DNA of 64,000 nt from Cellulomonas denverensis (GTDB lineage: Bacteria; Actinomycetota; Actinomycetes; Actinomycetales; Cellulomonadaceae), in contig NZ_JAAXOX010000002.1 in assembly GCF_012396125.1 (NCBI RefSeq), forward strand, positions 62,001-126,000, written 5' to 3'. Below are positions 28,286 to 37,378 of this stretch, in pieces (position 1 is the first letter of the stretch; every line of letters starts with the position of its first letter). The translations under genes were made by a program, and so were the position numbers. Under the pieces are notes generated by a model, which saw only the letters and a program-made list of their open reading frames with translations, had not been told where the DNA came from and ran no database searches.

Positions 28286-29511
28286 TGTCGGCGGAGATGC
28301 GCACCTTCGAGTACCAGGCCCGCGACCAGGCGGGCAAGCTGGTCAAGGGCCGGATCGAGGCCGCCCACCAGGGTGCCGTCGCGGGGCGGCTGCGCACCAT
28401 GGGCATCGCCCCGCTGGAGATCAACGAGGTCTCCACCACCGGCCTGAACCGCGAGATCAAGCTCGGGTTCGGCTCCGGGGTGAAGACCAAGGACCTGGCT
28501 GTGATGGCCCGGCAGCTCGCCACGATGGTGTCGGCCGGCCTGAGCCTGCTGCGGGCGCTGTCGATCCTCACCGACCAGACCGACAACAAGGTGCTGGCCA
28601 AGACGCTGGGCCAGGTGCGGGCCGGCGTCGAGACCGGGCAGTCGCTGTCCGCCGCGATGGAGAAGCACCCGACGATCTTCCCGCCGCTGATGCTGAACAT
28701 GATCCGGGCCGGTGAGGTCGGCGGCTTCCTGGAGGAGGTGCTGATCTCGATCGCGAACAACTTCGAGGCCGAGGTCAAGCTCCGCGGCAAGATCAAGTCC
28801 GCGATGACCTACCCGGTGGTGGTCTTCGTGATCGCCATCCTCGCGGTGGTCGGCATGCTGATGTTCATCGTGCCGGTGTTCGCGAACATGTTCACCGAGA
28901 TGGGCGCCGAGCTGCCGCTGCCGACGCAGATCCTGGTGGTCGGCTCGAACATCATGAAGTGGGCGGCGCTGCCGCTGCTGGTCGTGGTGATCGCCGCCGG
29001 GCTGTGGTGGGGAAAGCACAAGAACGACCTGGCCGTCCGGGAGCGGCTCGACCCGCTGAAGCTGCGGGTCCCGGTGTTCGGATCGCTGTTCAAGAAGGTC
29101 GCCATTGCCCGGTTCAGCCGGAACTTCGGCACCATGGTGCGGGCCGGTGTGCCGCTGCTCCAGGCATTGGACATCGTGGGGGAGACGGCCGGAAATGTGG
29201 CCATCACACACGCTGTCAAGGATGTGCGCGACTCGGTGCGATCGGGTATGTCACTGTCGGCGCCGCTGGCGCAGCACAGCGTGTTCCCGTCCATGGTCGT
29301 GCAGATGATGGCGGTCGGTGAGGACACCGGTGCGCTGGACACCATGCTCGACAAGATCGCCGACTTCTACGACGAGGAGGTCGAGGCGACGACCGAGCAG
29401 CTGACCAGCCTGATCGAGCCGATCATGATCGTCACGATCGGCGGGATCATCGGCGCCATGATCGTCGCCCTGTACATGCCGATCTTCGACATCTACAACC
29501 AGATCTCCTGA
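28285..29511 (+). CDS. pilC: Type IV pilus inner-membrane platform protein PilC (GspF family)
   Basis: 408 residues. Two T2SSF domains are visible: the first contains FARQL-type MARQLATMVSAGLSLLRALSIL and the second FSRNFGTMVRAGVPLLQALDIV. Each is followed by membrane helices (VVVFVIAILAVVGMLMFIVP, LPLLVVVIAAGLWW and a C-terminal helix IMIVTIGGIIGAMIVALYMP). PilC is the platform turned by PilB and PilT during assembly and retraction. The ATG at 28285 overlaps the pilT stop (TGATG). A strong terminator follows. Confidence 0.95.
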   Translation: MSAEMRTFEYQARDQAGKLVKGRIEAAHQGAVAGRLRTMGIAPLEINEVSTTGLNREIKLGFGSGVKTKDLAVMARQLATMVSAGLSLLRALSILTDQTDNKVLAKTLGQVRAGVETGQSLSAAMEKHPTIFPPLMLNMIRAGEVGGFLEEVLISIANNFEAEVKLRGKIKSAMTYPVVVFVIAILAVVGMLMFIVPVFANMFTEMGAELPLPTQILVVGSNIMKWAALPLLVVVIAAGLWWGKHKNDLAVRERLDPLKLRVPVFGSLFKKVAIARFSRNFGTMVRAGVPLLQALDIVGETAGNVAITHAVKDVRDSVRSGMSLSAPLAQHSVFPSMVVQMMAVGEDTGALDTMLDKIADFYDEEVEATTEQLTSLIEPIMIVTIGGIIGAMIVALYMPIFDIYNQIS

Positions 29512-29524
29512 GCCTCGCCGTCCC

Positions 29525-29561
29525 ACGGACGCTCCACCCATTCGGGTGGAGCGTCCGTTTT
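29525..29561 (+). terminator. Terminator after pilBTC
   Basis: A perfect 15-bp stem (29525-29539 and 29544-29558) with an ATTC loop, followed by TTT. It separates the motor genes from the pilin gene. Confidence 0.92.
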
Positions 29562-29718
29562 GTCGTAGTGCAGTCGGGTGAATCCTGCGCCCCGGCTCAG
29601 GGTCCGAGCGTTCCGTGCCGATGAGCCAGATGCAGTTTCCCTGCCGCGCCTCGGCTCGGCATTCCGAAAATGACGCTGACCGCTTGTGCAATCGCACATG
29701 GCAATGAAGGAGCCCGAC

Positions 29719-30156
29719 GTGCTCGCTCGCATTCGCAAGTCCATGGACGAGAAGGACCAGGGCTTCACCCTGGTCGAGCTCCTCGTCGTGATGATCATCA
29801 TCGGGATCCTGGCCGCCGTGGCCATCCCGGTGTTCCTGAACCAGCGTGAGAAGGCGCGCGACACCTCGACCAAGGCCGACGTGTCGACCGCGGGCAAGGA
29901 GATCGCGACCTACTTCGTGGACGGGACCGGCGAGATCACCGCATCCCAGGCCGCCGAGAGTGCGGACGTCGTCCTCAAGGAGGCCGGCGCCGCCGACTCG
30001 GTCGCCGACATCAAGGTCTCCACCGGCACGAAGTTCGTCAAGCTGACCGACGGGGACGACTCCGAGGCGTGGTGCATCGAGTTCACCAACGACTCCGGGG
30101 ACAAGAAGACCTTCAGCTACTCCGCCGACGAGGGGCTGCAGGCCAAGGCTTGCTGA
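29719..30156 (+). CDS. pilA: Major type IV pilin
   Basis: 145 residues from a GTG with AAGGAG six bases upstream. A charged 15-residue leader ends in Gly15, and cleavage before Phe16 is predicted. The mature protein begins FTLVELLVVMIIIGILAAVA, with Glu at mature position 5, as needed for assembly. The globular part ends with two cysteines (AWCIEF and the C-terminal QAKAC) that can form the usual D-region disulfide. About 130 mature residues make it a short type IVa pilin. It is isolated between two strong terminators, which suits a separately and strongly expressed subunit. No clear promoter hexamers were found in the 155 bases upstream. Confidence 0.94.
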   Translation: MLARIRKSMDEKDQGFTLVELLVVMIIIGILAAVAIPVFLNQREKARDTSTKADVSTAGKEIATYFVDGTGEITASQAAESADVVLKEAGAADSVADIKVSTGTKFVKLTDGDDSEAWCIEFTNDSGDKKTFSYSADEGLQAKAC

Positions 30157-30171
30157 TCGAGCACTGAACCT

Positions 30172-30209
30172 GACACGGGGCGGAGGGCAGACGCCCCCCG
30201 CCCCGTGTC
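30172..30209 (+). terminator. Terminator after the pilin gene
   Basis: A perfect 12-bp stem (30172-30183 and 30198-30209). The 14-base loop itself can pair GGGC with GCCC, giving a longer hairpin. It begins 15 bases after the pilA stop and may allow partial read-through to the minor pilins. Confidence 0.85.
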
Positions 30210-30244
30210 GTGCGCTTCCCGCCCGCCCTGCCCGAAGGAGCCCC

Positions 30245-32092
30245 GTGGTCCGCATCGTCCGTCGCCGTGTCACCGGTGACCAGGGCGCCACCCTGCTGGA
30301 GGTGGTGATCGCCTGCGTGCTGCTCGGGATCATGGCGGCCGCGGTGATGACCATCGTGCTGCAGTCCCAGCGGGCCGGGCTGGACAACCGGAACCGGGTG
30401 GCGGCGGCGAACCTGGCGGCGCGGGAGATCGACATCGTGCGGGAGGAGTTCGGGCGCTCGGACTCGGCCCCGGTGACGATCGCGAACGCCGGCACCCAGG
30501 TCAATGCCCGGCCGCTGACCGACGGCACCGCGGGGCAGCCGCTGGTGGTGGACGGGACGTCCTTCACCGTGACCACCGCCGTGCAGTGGAACATCACCGG
30601 TAGTGGCCAGTCGGCCTGCGACGGCGGCTCGATCGTGGACTATCCGACCCTCGGCGTCACCGTGACGGTGACCTGGTCGAACATGGGCTCGACCCGGCCG
30701 GTGGTGAACTCCACCCAGCTCGCCCCGCCCAAGGGGACGGGCGTGCCGACCACCGACTCCTTCGTGGCGGTCAAGGTGACCGACCAGACCGGCGCCGCGA
30801 ATGTCGGCCGCGGCGTGAAGGTCACCGGCAATGGCACCACCCGCTCCGGCACCACCGACGCCGACGGCTGCGCCGTGATCCAGGTCAGCCCCAACGCGAC
30901 GGCGGGGACCGCGTACACCGCCCAGGTCACGGACACCGACTACGTCGACATCTCCGGCACGGCCACCCCGAGCAAGGCCGTGGGCACCGTGAAGCAGGGC
31001 CAGCTGAACAACAACGTGATCTTCCAGGTCGCCAAGGCCGGGACGGTGAACCTGCACCTGGTGGACGAGTCGGGTAACCCGCTTCCGGCGGGCGGCGCCC
31101 AGCTGACCCTGGTCGCGAGCGAGTCCTCGGGCACCACCGGCTCCCGCACCGTGCCCGCGCAGGGTCCGATCACGCCGGTCGAGGGGCTCTGGCCGACCAC
31201 CTACGGCGCCTATGTCGGCACGAGCGCACCGGCAGCCGGCTATCCGACCGGCACCCTGACGGCCGGCGGCACCCTGGACCTGTACGTGACCCTCACCCCC
31301 GCCCGGGTCTCGTTCACCAACCTGCCCGCGGGGACGACGGCGCTGTTCGCCGGGCCCACCGGCACCACCAGTTGCACCGCGTCCGGTGTGCAGCAGATCG
31401 ACCCGAACGGGGCGTCGCTGCTGCCGGGCGAGTGGGACTTCTTCGTCACCGGCACCACCTTCGATTGCTCGCCCGGCCCCGCCTCCCTGACGCTGGTGTC
31501 CGGCGAGAACGGACAACGGTCCTGGGGGACGACGACGCTGCGGGTGAACGGCGCGCCATCGGGGGTGCTCTGGGCGCTGAACCGGAGCAAGATCACCGGT
31601 TCGGTGACCACCTGCCCGGGACCGGGCTACGAGGCCGTGACGGTGAACGTCGATGCCGCGCGGAGCGGCCCGCTCGCCCTGCCCGCCGGTGACTGGTTCG
31701 TCTATGTCACCACCGGCCAGCCCGGCAGCGGCTGCGTCGGGGTGCCGTCCGGCCAGTACTCCACGGTGATCGACTACGACACCGACACCGTGCTGACCTG
31801 GGTGGTCAAGCCGGCCTCCGTCACGGTGGACAAGGTGACGAACTCCAACCAGACCCAGGTCTGGGCCACCACGGCGCCGTTGAACGCCTCGTGCACCAAC
31901 ACACCGTCCGGCACCCAGCTCACCCGCAGCGGGACCAAGGCCACCGGCACGCTGGACGGCGGGACCTGGTACATCTACCAGCGCAACACCAACAGCCGGA
32001 CCTGCACCCTCGGCGGCACGATCGTCGTGGGTGGCCAGACCTCGTACACCCTGACCTTCAACTCGACCAGCCCGGGCACGGTGGGACCGTGA
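30245..32092 (+). CDS. Very large modular minor pilin (PilV-like), adhesin candidate
   Basis: 615 residues from a GTG four bases after AAGGAG. A type III signal (TGDQG, cleavage before ATLLEVV, with Glu at mature position 5) precedes a hydrophobic helix. A normal-sized pilin part follows, then about 430 residues of Thr/Gly/Ser/Val-rich beta repeats. Segments such as VAVKVTDQTGAANVGRGV, TTDADGCAVIQV and VNLHLVDESGNPLPAGG look like CnaB or carboxypeptidase-regulatory-like Ig folds. Several cysteine pairs are present. Modular pilins of this kind sit at pilus tips and carry adhesion domains; that role is inferred. It overlaps the next minor pilin gene by four bases (GTGA). Confidence 0.88.
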   Translation: MVRIVRRRVTGDQGATLLEVVIACVLLGIMAAAVMTIVLQSQRAGLDNRNRVAAANLAAREIDIVREEFGRSDSAPVTIANAGTQVNARPLTDGTAGQPLVVDGTSFTVTTAVQWNITGSGQSACDGGSIVDYPTLGVTVTVTWSNMGSTRPVVNSTQLAPPKGTGVPTTDSFVAVKVTDQTGAANVGRGVKVTGNGTTRSGTTDADGCAVIQVSPNATAGTAYTAQVTDTDYVDISGTATPSKAVGTVKQGQLNNNVIFQVAKAGTVNLHLVDESGNPLPAGGAQLTLVASESSGTTGSRTVPAQGPITPVEGLWPTTYGAYVGTSAPAAGYPTGTLTAGGTLDLYVTLTPARVSFTNLPAGTTALFAGPTGTTSCTASGVQQIDPNGASLLPGEWDFFVTGTTFDCSPGPASLTLVSGENGQRSWGTTTLRVNGAPSGVLWALNRSKITGSVTTCPGPGYEAVTVNVDAARSGPLALPAGDWFVYVTTGQPGSGCVGVPSGQYSTVIDYDTDTVLTWVVKPASVTVDKVTNSNQTQVWATTAPLNASCTNTPSGTQLTRSGTKATGTLDGGTWYIYQRNTNSRTCTLGGTIVVGGQTSYTLTFNSTSPGTVGP

Positions 32093-32841
32093 GCGCCGCG
32101 CTGCGCCGGCTGCGGTCCGAGGATCGCGGCACCTCGCTGACCGAGATGCTGATCGTGATGCTGATCCTCGGCATCGTGATCGCCGCGGCGGCCTCGTTGT
32201 CGATCATGCTCACCCGGGCGAACGGCCAGAACGTCGCCCGCCAGGACCAGATCGATGCCGCCCGGGTCGCGGTGGAACGGATGAGCAAGACCACCCGCAC
32301 CGCGGTCAAGCCCAGTCAGCTGATCACCAGTTGCAACGCGACCTGCGACCAGGTCGAGGCGTTCATGCAGGGTGGCGACCTGTCGATGAAGTTCTACGGC
32401 AACCTGGACAACGCCAAGAACGCGGTCGGCCCGAGCCAGATCACCTACACGATCGCGTCCAGTGGGGCCAAGGCGGGCGTGCTGGTCGAGAAGGTGCAGA
32501 TCCCGGACTCGCCCAACCCGACCTCCAACGGTTACCAGTACTGCAACGCCGAGGCCACCGGCGCCTCGGCGGAGTGCAAGTCCAGGCTGCGCACGCGGGA
32601 CGTGGTCTCCGGCGTCCAGACCTCCTCGGCGGTGTTCACCTTCTACGGACCCGGTGGCACCCGGCTGAACCCGGGTGCCGGCGGCGTCCTCAGCGCGGCG
32701 GACCTGAACAAGGTGCTCTCGGTGGAGATCACCCTGACCGTGCAGTCCGACAGCCCCACCCGGCCCGACCCGACCACCTACATCCAGCGGATCACCCTGC
32801 CGAACGCGCAGGCGGTCATCCCGCAGGGAGAGGACGACTGA
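32089..32841 (+). CDS. Minor pilin (PilW/PilJ-like)
   Basis: 250 residues. A leader ending EDRG is cleaved before TSLTEMLIVMLILGIVIAAA, with Glu at mature position 5. The globular part contains four cysteines (TSCNATC, QYCNAE and AECKS). The length and position, second in a pilV-pilW-pilX series, match PilW/PilJ-type minor pilins that prime pilus assembly. The GTG start overlaps the previous stop, and its own stop overlaps the next ATG by one base. Confidence 0.87.
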   Translation: MSAALRRLRSEDRGTSLTEMLIVMLILGIVIAAAASLSIMLTRANGQNVARQDQIDAARVAVERMSKTTRTAVKPSQLITSCNATCDQVEAFMQGGDLSMKFYGNLDNAKNAVGPSQITYTIASSGAKAGVLVEKVQIPDSPNPTSNGYQYCNAEATGASAECKSRLRTRDVVSGVQTSSAVFTFYGPGGTRLNPGAGGVLSAADLNKVLSVEITLTVQSDSPTRPDPTTYIQRITLPNAQAVIPQGEDD

Positions 32842-34751
32842 TGGCGACCCGACGCACGCTGCCCCGGTGGATCGGCCGGGGAGTGCTCCGCCGCATCCGC
32901 GGGGCGGACCGTCCGGACGACCGGGGTGCGGCCATCGTGATCGTGGTCGGGTCGATGATGATCCTGACCATGCTCGCCCTGACCGGCCTGGCGTACTCGA
33001 TCAGCAGCACCCGGTTCTCCCGGTACTCGCAGGACTATGCGGCGGCGATGGCAGCGGCCCAGTCCGGCGTGGACGACTTCATCAGCCGGCTGGACCGGGA
33101 CCCGTCGTACGGCATGACGGTCGACTGCGACAACGAGGCGTGGCGCGGTCCGGTCACCGCCACCAACACCTGCGGGTGGGCCGAGGGCACGGCGGCCGGG
33201 TGGTTGCCGGTGCAGCCCGGGGCGGACGTCGACGAGGAGGCGGCCTTCCACTACTCGGTGGACGCCAGCCGCAAGGTCACCCAGGGCAGCGTGCTGCTCA
33301 CGGTCACCGGCCGGATGAACGGCGTCTACCGGACGATCGAGACCACAGTCGGAATGGGCGGATCCACCGACTACGTCTACTACACCGATTTCGAGTCGGC
33401 GGACCCGTCGAACACCCAGGCGTACAGCCCGGACGGCGCGACCAAGGCGGCCTGTGGATCGGGCGGCTACTCGAATGCCAAGTACTGGTACAACGGGCGG
33501 TCATCGGCCAGCTGCAAGGAGATCACGTTCATCGCCGACGACTACCTGGACGGCGCGGTGTTCAGCAACGACGCGGTGCTGAGCAGCGGGGCCACCTTCG
33601 CCAAGGGCTTCGAGACCGCGCTGCCCTCCTGCGCCAACGCCGGCAGCAGCACGAACTCCTGGAACCAGAACTGCCTGCGATCGGGCAGCACGGCGAACTT
33701 CAACGGCACCAAGCCGGTGTACGCGCAGCCGAAGTACCTGGTGGACAACTCCGCCGCCTTCGCCACCAACCCCGGCTGCCACTACTTCGGTGCGACCCGG
33801 GTGATCTTCAACTCCAACGGCACGATGACGGTCTGGAACAAGAAGTCGGTCAACGGCCTGCAGGCCCCGGTGTCGATCGCCCCGGAGGACGGCACCGCGC
33901 CGAACTGCGGCACGCTCGACGCCCTCGACTCCACCGCCGGCGCCACCCTCCCTGTGCCGACCGAGATGGTGATCTACGCCGCGAACTCCGGCACGGCCAA
34001 CCGCCAGTGCTACGCCGGGGAGATCGGTGGCCCGGACGCGAACCGCCGCCTGCCGCTGGGCAGCTACGCCGCGGAGCACTCGGTGGATCCGAGCGTGGCA
34101 GGCATCTCGTACACCTTCGACACCAACATGACCGAGCCGGGCAAGTTCTGCGGGCAGGGCAACCTCTACGCCGAGGGCGTCCTCGACGGCCGGTTGACGA
34201 TCTCCGCCCAGCAGTCCGTGATCGTGACCGGTGACCTGATCCTGGCCGGCGGGCAGAGCGGCGACGACCTGCTGGGCCTGGTGGCGACCAACTCGGTCGA
34301 GATCTTCCATCCCCGGGTCGCCACGGTCACCTCCGAGCGCTACTGCACGGGCACGGACCGGCGCGGGAACTGCACCGGGTACGCCGTCCGCTGGCGATCC
34401 CCCACCGGGGAGTCCGATGTCACCGGGTGGCCCTACCGCTACACCACGACCCCGGCGAAGGGCGTGATGATCACCGGGTCGATCCAGACCTTGCAGCACT
34501 CGTTCCTGGTGCAGAAGTACGACAAGGGCGCCAACGCCGGCACGTTGCAGGTCTACGGGTCGATCGCCCAGCGGTGGCGCGGGATCGTCGGACAGGGCTC
34601 CGGCGGTTCGATGACCGGCTACGCCAAGCTCTACCAGTACGACTCCCGGCTGCAGTACACCCGCCCGCCCTACTTCCCGACCTGGGCCAACTCCGAGTGG
34701 TCGCTGCGCTACTCGGGTGAGATCGACACCCCGAAGGGCGTGCGCGACTGA
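32841..34751 (+). CDS. Large PilX-like minor pilin component lacking Glu5
   Basis: 636 residues. A basic leader of 29 residues ends DDRG. The following helix AAIVIVVGSMMILTMLALTG has Ile rather than Glu at mature position 5, a feature of PilX/GspK-like subunits that sit at the top of the pseudopilin complex. The large extracytoplasmic part holds paired cysteines and many Tyr, Asn and Ser residues. Its central section (LTISAQQSVIVTGDLILAG, VMITGSIQTLQHSF) reads like the beta-helical region seen in PilX-adjacent large proteins. Between them the three minor pilins likely form the tip complex. The stop overlaps the pilD start by one base. Confidence 0.82.
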   Translation: MATRRTLPRWIGRGVLRRIRGADRPDDRGAAIVIVVGSMMILTMLALTGLAYSISSTRFSRYSQDYAAAMAAAQSGVDDFISRLDRDPSYGMTVDCDNEAWRGPVTATNTCGWAEGTAAGWLPVQPGADVDEEAAFHYSVDASRKVTQGSVLLTVTGRMNGVYRTIETTVGMGGSTDYVYYTDFESADPSNTQAYSPDGATKAACGSGGYSNAKYWYNGRSSASCKEITFIADDYLDGAVFSNDAVLSSGATFAKGFETALPSCANAGSSTNSWNQNCLRSGSTANFNGTKPVYAQPKYLVDNSAAFATNPGCHYFGATRVIFNSNGTMTVWNKKSVNGLQAPVSIAPEDGTAPNCGTLDALDSTAGATLPVPTEMVIYAANSGTANRQCYAGEIGGPDANRRLPLGSYAAEHSVDPSVAGISYTFDTNMTEPGKFCGQGNLYAEGVLDGRLTISAQQSVIVTGDLILAGGQSGDDLLGLVATNSVEIFHPRVATVTSERYCTGTDRRGNCTGYAVRWRSPTGESDVTGWPYRYTTTPAKGVMITGSIQTLQHSFLVQKYDKGANAGTLQVYGSIAQRWRGIVGQGSGGSMTGYAKLYQYDSRLQYTRPPYFPTWANSEWSLRYSGEIDTPKGVRD

Positions 34752-35536
34752 TGGTCGCCGGCATCGTCCTGACCGGGCTGCTCGGTCTCCTGGTCGGGTC
34801 CTTCCTCAACGTCGTGATCTGGCGGGTGCCGCGGGGCGAGTCCGTCGTGTCCCCGCCCTCCGCCTGCCCGCGCTGTGGACACCGGATCCGGCCCCGGGAC
34901 AACGTGCCGGTGCTGGGCTGGCTGCTGCTGCGCGGCCGGTGCCGGGACTGCGCCGAGCCGATCCCCGTGCGGTACCCGCTGGTGGAGGCGGGCACCGGTG
35001 TGCTGTTCGCCCTGGCCTGCGGGTGGACCGTGGCCCGGGGGACCCCGTGGCTGCTGCCCGCCGCGCTCTACCTGGCCGCCATCGGCGTGGCGCTGACGCT
35101 GATCGACCTGGACACCAGGCGGCTGCCGGACGCGATCGTGCTGCCGTCCTACCCCGTGCTGCTGGCGCTGCTGGCCGTGGCCTCCTGGGGCGGTGACGAC
35201 TGGGGCGCCCTGCTGCGGGCGGTCCTGGCCGGGGCCGCACTGGCGGTCTTCTACTTCCTGGTGCTGCTGGTCTACCCGGCGGGTATGGGGCTGGGCGACG
35301 TGAAGCTCGCCGGGGTGCTGGGGATGGCGCTGGGCTGGATCGGCTGGGGTGCGTTGCTGATCGGCTGGTTCGCGACCTTCCTGCTGGGTGGGCTGTTCGC
35401 GCTGGCACTGGTGGTGCTCGGTCGCGCGGGCCGGCGCACCGCCATCCCCTTCGGTCCTTGGATGCTCGGCGGCGCCGCGATCGGGATGGTCGCCGGGCCG
35501 GCGGTCTGGGAGCAGTACCTCGGGGTCTTCGGCTGA
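34751..35536 (+). CDS. pilD: Prepilin peptidase (A24 family, PilD)
   Basis: 261 residues with about seven or eight membrane helices. The cytoplasmic zinc element has four cysteines (Cys39, Cys42, Cys64, Cys67), typical of bifunctional peptidase/N-methyltransferases. The catalytic aspartates lie in TLIDLDTRRLPD (Asp119/121) and GMGLGDVK (Asp183). It removes prepilin leaders and N-methylates the new N-terminus. The N-terminus GSFLNVVIWRVPRGES matches the methyltransferase part. An orthologue-like A24 peptidase also lies near aroE in mycobacteria, which suggests this locus is ancestral. Confidence 0.94.
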   Translation: MVAGIVLTGLLGLLVGSFLNVVIWRVPRGESVVSPPSACPRCGHRIRPRDNVPVLGWLLLRGRCRDCAEPIPVRYPLVEAGTGVLFALACGWTVARGTPWLLPAALYLAAIGVALTLIDLDTRRLPDAIVLPSYPVLLALLAVASWGGDDWGALLRAVLAGAALAVFYFLVLLVYPAGMGLGDVKLAGVLGMALGWIGWGALLIGWFATFLLGGLFALALVVLGRAGRRTAIPFGPWMLGGAAIGMVAGPAVWEQYLGVFG

Positions 35537-35582
35537 GCGGGCCGGCCCTCAAGTTCCGACGGCGAACGCCGATGAGACGACA

Positions 35583-35603
35583 AGCGTGACCGACGGTCAC
35601 GCT
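35583..35603 (+). promoter_or_regulatory. Hairpin or operator just upstream of pilM
   Basis: AGCGTGACC and its exact complement GGTCACGCT are separated by only three bases. It ends seven bases before the pilM Shine-Dalgarno site AAGGAGG (35611-35617). It could be an operator, a weak terminator or an mRNA hairpin; the sequence does not decide. Confidence 0.4.
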
Positions 35604-35624
35604 CCGTGAGAAGGAGGCCACCTG

Positions 35625-36695
35625 GTGGCGAAGACCCGAGTGATCGGACTCGACATCGGCACCACCGCGGTGCGCGCGGCCGAGGTCGAGTTCGACGGCG
35701 GCCCCGGTGCCGCGCGGCGCGGTGCCCCCGGCCGGGTGGTCCGTGCCGGGACCATGCCCCTGCCCTGGGGAGCGGTGCACGACGGGGAGGTGGCCGAACC
35801 GGCCACGGTCTCCTCCGCGATCAAGCGGTTGTGGAGCGATCGGAAGTTCGGCTCCAAGGAGGTGGTGGTTGGGGTCGGGAACCAGCGCGTGATGGTGCGC
35901 GAGTTCGACATGCCCCAGATGCCCCCGGCCCAGCTGCGCGCCGCGTTGCCGTTCCAGGTCGAGGGTCTGTTGCCCGTCGCCGCCGGTGACGCCCTGCTGG
36001 ACTTCCATCCGGTGAGCACGTCGGTCGGGGCCGAGGGGCCCATGGTGCACGGCCTGCTGGTCGCGGCCACCGCCGAGACCGTCCTGGCGAACACCCGCGC
36101 GGTCGAGCTGGCCGGGCTCCGGCCGGTGATGGTCGACCTGAACGCCTTCGCCGTGGCGCGGCTGCAGGCCCGGTCCGGCTTCGGCTCCGGGGTGCGGGCC
36201 TTCGTCGACATCGGCGCCCGGGTGACCAACGTGTCGATCGTGGTCGACGGCATGCCGAGGTTCGTCCGGATCCTGCCCGCGGGTGGCCATGACGTGACCG
36301 AGGCGCTGACCGGCGCGCTGGACGTGCCGGCGGCCGAGGCCGAGGTGATCAAGCGCCGGGTGGGGGTCGGCCTCGCGAGCGCGCCCGAGGACCTCACCGC
36401 GAAGCAGATCATCGCCGAGGTCGTCACCGGCATGGTCGACTCGATCCGCAACACGCTCGTGTACTACGCGAGCAGCAACCCCGGAGGCGGTGTGGAACAG
36501 ATCGTGCTGTCCGGAGGCGGGTCGTTCCTGCCCGGGCTGGGCCAGTACCTGGCCTCGGCCACGCGGGTCGCCGTCGCGGTCGGTGAGCCGCTGCAGACCT
36601 TCCCGCTGGCGAAGAACCTCAACCCGCAGTCGCTCGGCGGCGAGCCGTCGACCTACGCGGTGCCGCTCGGCCTGGCGATGGGGGTGGCCGCATGA
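35625..36695 (+). CDS. pilM: Type IV pilus assembly protein PilM (actin-like ATPase)
   Basis: 356 residues from GTG, with AAGGAGG seven bases upstream. Actin-fold motifs: GLDIGTTAVRAAEVEF (phosphate 1), FVDIGARVTNVSIVVDG (phosphate 2) and IVLSGGGSFLPGL (adenosine). PilM is cytoplasmic and binds the N-terminal peptide of PilN, forming the alignment complex below the platform. It starts a tight pilM-pilN-pilO unit; the stop overlaps the pilN start (ATGA). The secretin genes pilP and pilQ are absent, as expected for a single-membrane cell. Confidence 0.94.
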   Translation: MAKTRVIGLDIGTTAVRAAEVEFDGGPGAARRGAPGRVVRAGTMPLPWGAVHDGEVAEPATVSSAIKRLWSDRKFGSKEVVVGVGNQRVMVREFDMPQMPPAQLRAALPFQVEGLLPVAAGDALLDFHPVSTSVGAEGPMVHGLLVAATAETVLANTRAVELAGLRPVMVDLNAFAVARLQARSGFGSGVRAFVDIGARVTNVSIVVDGMPRFVRILPAGGHDVTEALTGALDVPAAEAEVIKRRVGVGLASAPEDLTAKQIIAEVVTGMVDSIRNTLVYYASSNPGGGVEQIVLSGGGSFLPGLGQYLASATRVAVAVGEPLQTFPLAKNLNPQSLGGEPSTYAVPLGLAMGVAA

Positions 36696-37378
36696 CCGCC
36701 AACCTGACGTCCGCCCAGGGTCGTCCCGGCAAGCTGACCACCGCGGTGGTGACCTATCCGCAGGTCAACCTGCTGCCGCCCGAGGTCGCGAAGACCCGCC
36801 GGCAGAAGAGCACCAAGCGGCTCCTGCTGCTGTCGCTGCTGCTGGTGATCCTGGTGGCGGTGCTCGGCTACGGCGGCGCGCTGTACTCCGCGAACGAGGC
36901 CGCCGACGACCTGGCCGATGCGCAGTCCGAGACCACCCGGTTGCAGAACCAGAAGGCCGAGTACGCCGAGGTGCCCCAGGTGCTGAACCAGATCGAGCTG
37001 GTGCAGAACGCGCGGATCGCCGGTACCGCGACCGAGGTGAACTGGGCGCAGTACATCGAGGCATTGCGCGCGGTCACCCCGGCCGGGGTGTCCTACGAGT
37101 CGATCACGGTCAGCAGCGTCGAGAACGGCGCGTCGATGAACCCCTTCGTCACCGACTCGATCGGCACGATCAGCTTCACCACCCGGTCGCTGGTGCTGCC
37201 GGACACCGCCGCCTGGGTGGACGCCGTCGAGCCACTGCCGGGTCTGTCCGACCCCTGGTTCACCTCCGCCACCCGCACCGATGAGGACGGGTCCCTCTAC
37301 TACCTGGTGCAGGGGACCGTGAACGTCGAGACCAGCGCGCTCGCCGGGCGCTTCAGCGAGCAGGAGGAGGGCCAGTGA
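36692..37378 (+). CDS. pilN: Type IV pilus assembly protein PilN
   Basis: 228 residues. The PilM-binding motif VNLLPPEV is at residues 25-32, followed by one membrane helix (about 43-63) and an extracytoplasmic ferredoxin-like domain with coiled coil (DDLADAQSETTRLQNQKAEY). Compared with Gram-negative PilN it has about 20 extra N-terminal residues. The ATG overlaps the pilM stop and the stop overlaps the pilO start (GTGA). It forms the alignment subcomplex with PilM and PilO. Confidence 0.92.
   Translation: MTANLTSAQGRPGKLTTAVVTYPQVNLLPPEVAKTRRQKSTKRLLLLSLLLVILVAVLGYGGALYSANEAADDLADAQSETTRLQNQKAEYAEVPQVLNQIELVQNARIAGTATEVNWAQYIEALRAVTPAGVSYESITVSSVENGASMNPFVTDSIGTISFTTRSLVLPDTAAWVDAVEPLPGLSDPWFTSATRTDEDGSLYYLVQGTVNVETSALAGRFSEQEEGQ

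Noticed and set aside
34751-35536. pilD as a stand-alone A24 peptidase unrelated to pili
   Set aside because: It overlaps the PilX-like gene by one base and all four prepilin-type substrates are beside it.
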